Assembly: GCA_905183005.1 (NCBI GenBank) | Contig: CAJJDO010000001.1 | Span: 191,836-255,835 of the forward strand | Source: Paramecium pentaurelia | Taxonomy: Eukaryota; Ciliophora; Oligohymenophorea; Peniculida; Parameciidae | Direction of reading: 5' to 3' | Length of the DNA: 64,000 nucleotides | Shown here: positions 62,109 through 64,000 of the stretch, piece after piece | How the letters are laid out: every line of letters begins with the position of its first letter | Position numbering within the stretch: position 1 is the first letter of the stretch | Translations under genes and position numbers: made by a program | The notes under the pieces: model-generated | Database searches by the model: none | Told to the model about the DNA's origin: nothing | Seen by the model: only the letters and a program-made list of their open reading frames with translations

Positions 62109-63699
62109 ATGGATTGGAGAAACAAATTAGAGTTGATTCAAAATAAAATAAGAGGCTAATTACATGCTCGTAAAATAGATGACTTAGAAGGAGTTTACCA
62201 ATTAATGGCTGAATTTGATAAAGACAATTCTGGTATCATTTAATATCTAATATAGGTTATTTGGATAAAGATGAATTCTAAAAGTTTCTATCTAAAATAG
62301 GTGTCTTTCTTACAACTCAAGAATTAAGAGCAGTCTATGATAAATATGATTCAAATAAAGATGGCAATATAGCCTATGCTGAGTTTGTGAATCTTATAAG
62401 AGAAAATATGAGTGAAAGAAGAATCAATGTTGTCAGAAGTACTTTTGCATTTCTTGATCAACAAAGACAAGGAAGACTCTTATTAGAAAACTTGTATAGA
62501 CTATATCAAGCAAAAAATCATCCAAGAGTAAGAACTAGATAAAAGACTGCAGATCAAGTTACAAAAGAGTTTGTTAATGCTATCTCAAAAAGAAGCAAAG
62601 ATGGTCAAAGTATTAGTGAAGATGAATTCTTAAATTATTATGCTGATTGTAATGCAACTCTTCCAAGTGAAAAAGAAGAATATTTTACAGATGTATTCTT
62701 TATTATAATATATTATTTAGTTATTGACTTCTACTTGGGGAGTCACTTCAGGAGCTGATTATGTTTCTCCAGAACGACTTGCATAATTAGAAATTATATT
62801 ATTTGAAAAGATAAGATAGAAAACGGTTACAAAGGATGATGAAGGTAAAACAGCTAAGAAGGCCTTTATGTACTTTGATTTAGAGAATAAAGGGACTATA
62901 GATATTTATTAATTTGCATAGGCTCTTCAAAAATTTGGATGTGTTTTCAGTGATAAAGAGATTCAAGCATTATTTAATAAATATGATGCTGATAAAAGTG
63001 GAAGATTATGTTATGATGAAATTTGTGGATTGATTGCTTTAATGGGATCTGGAAATAATGCTAATGTTAATCCAGTATTTTAAATTGCAAGAGCTCCCCC
63101 TTAAGAAACCTTAAATCGAATTAGAAATGATTTAGTAAAGAAAGGTTAACATTCTGTAATTAGAATGGCTACTATCTTTGCTAATTCAGATAAAAATAAA
63201 AATGGAACATTAAATAGACAAGAATTTTAATGGGCTATGAAAGAATCTGGATTTTTACTAACTAAAACAGAATATGATAATCTTTTTAGATATTTTGATA
63301 AGAATTGTGATGATGAAGTCTCATTTGTTGAATTCATTAGTTTCTTAAGAAGTATTTTATCTATATTATAATTATATTAGAACCATTAACTTAAAATAGA
63401 GCAGATCTAGTTTGTTAATTATGGAATAGAATATCAAATGGACAACCATCAATATCAATTTAATAACTTAAATGTAAATTAAATATATTAATTTTATAGA
63501 ATGTTATGATGCTTCTAAGAGTCAAGATGTATCTTTAGGTATTAAGACTGTTGCTGATTCTACAAAAGATTTTAATGACATATGGAAAGATGTGTAGGCT
63601 GTAACCTAATAATAATTTATTGATTATTTAACTGATATTAGTGCTCTTATAGAAAGTGAAGCAGCTTTTGAGAAATTCATCAGAAATTCATGGAGATGA
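62109..63699 (+). CDS. Multi-EF-hand calcium-binding protein
   Basis: 494 residues with four introns (62233-62255, 62693-62720, 63352-63380, 63474-63499), each needed for frame. EF-hand loops in order: DKDNSGYLDKDE (~37), DSNKDGNIAYAE (~74), DLENKGTIDIYQ (~244, weak), DADKSGRLCYDE (~280), DKNKNGTLNRQE (~347) and DKNCDDEVSFVE (~383). Loops 1, 2, 4 and 5 have the acidic residues for Ca2+ binding; 3 and 6 are degenerate. The first intron falls inside the first loop. The last ~70 residues (DFNDIWKDVQAVTQQQFIDY) lack EF-hands. The layout resembles calcyphosin-type ciliary proteins with extra hands; the exact orthologue is not clear. Confidence 0.92.
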
Positions 63700-63709
63700 A
63701 TATAATAGA

Positions 63710-63714
<5 letters not shown>

Positions 63715-63742
<28 letters not shown>
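63715..63742. repeat. TA microsatellite
   Basis: An uninterrupted TA tract between the convergent EF-hand gene and the next gene. Confidence 0.85.
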
Positions 63743-63747
<5 letters not shown>

Positions 63748-63774
63748 TTAATTCTTCTTTAAATATTAATGATA

Positions 63775-64000
63775 TCATAAATCACTTTAAAGCTTGTTTT
63801 TAGAACAGCCACAACAACATGTTAAATATATTATTATTACCAATAGGAAGATAATAAATAATAGTTTATACAAAACTTCTGATTAGGTATAGATTCCTAA
63901 ACTAGTCAAAAAATTCATTTAACTTTTTTTGCTGTTTGTGTATGGTGGATATCTAATAAATAAAATATATATTTAATACCTAGCTGATGGATCAATTGTG
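63775..64000 (-). CDS. C-terminal end of a single-pass membrane protein, partial
   Basis: The last ~64 residues of a gene that runs off the window. A 27-base intron (63953-63979) is followed by YPPYTNSKKSQ, a transmembrane segment (LLFIIFLLVIIIYLTCCCG) and a short cytosolic tail CSKNKLQSDL. The CCCGC cluster at the membrane edge suggests palmitoylation. Family unknown. Confidence 0.6.

Noticed and set aside
1..64000. tRNA, rRNA, CRISPR arrays or bacterial insertion sequences
   Set aside because: I looked for cloverleaf-like stretches, spaced direct repeats and terminal inverted repeats with transposase and saw none; the piggyBac-type gene has no flanking inverted repeats or TTAA copies that I could identify.

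Overview
The window is almost certainly macronuclear DNA of a Paramecium (aurelia-complex type) ciliate. Three things in the sequence say so. It is very AT-rich. Long reading frames appear only when TAA and TAG are read as glutamine and TGA is the sole stop (genetic code 6). The genes are interrupted by tiny introns of about 21-35 bases, mostly GTA...TAG, whose removal restores conserved protein motifs. Intergenic gaps are often only tens of bases, and three neighbouring gene pairs are 3, 15 and 17 bases apart.

Layout. 1-8.0 kb: the 3' part of an IP3/ryanodine-type calcium-release channel, a convergent AMPK/SNF1-like kinase and an AN1 zinc-finger gene. 8.6-14.2 kb: a coiled-coil protein and a domesticated piggyBac transposase of the PiggyMac-like type that has lost at least one catalytic Asp. 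14.3-17.1 kb: decayed gene remnants. 17.2-25.5 kb: a 2,731-residue GTPase of the VLIG/URGCP type fused to a C-terminal von Willebrand A domain. 26-35 kb: a dense block with CPSF2, a kinase, an ABHD1/3-type hydrolase, an A-type Fe-S carrier, a cyclin, the FACT subunit SSRP1/Pob3 and a membrane protein. 35.8-39.3 kb: B-box and coiled-coil genes. 39.3-45.2 kb: a gene-poor, frameshifted stretch with an assembly gap and a 1,032-base exact repeat. 45.2-52.2 kb: a secreted C39-like protein, AP-2 alpha, AUH-type enoyl-CoA hydratase and a PTB/hnRNP-L-like RNA-binding protein that is duplicated around a second one-base gap. 52.4-64 kb: an EF-hand-like protein, a kinase, a giant acylated TPR protein, small unknown genes, a multi-EF-hand protein and a partial membrane gene.

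There is no operon-like logic. The genes are individual nuclear housekeeping and signalling genes. Themes that recur are calcium signalling (release channel, EF-hand protein), phosphorylation (three kinases), trafficking (AP-2) and chromatin or genome rearrangement (FACT, PiggyMac-like). The most unusual items are the VLIG-type GTPase with a VWA domain, the PiggyMac-like protein, and the two flush repeats at N gaps, which look like assembly redundancy (the first possibly an alternative DNA-elimination product).

All translations were done by eye. Intron boundaries rest on reading-frame continuity and motif conservation, not on transcripts. Where an intron length is a multiple of three and contains no TGA, splicing cannot be decided from the sequence.
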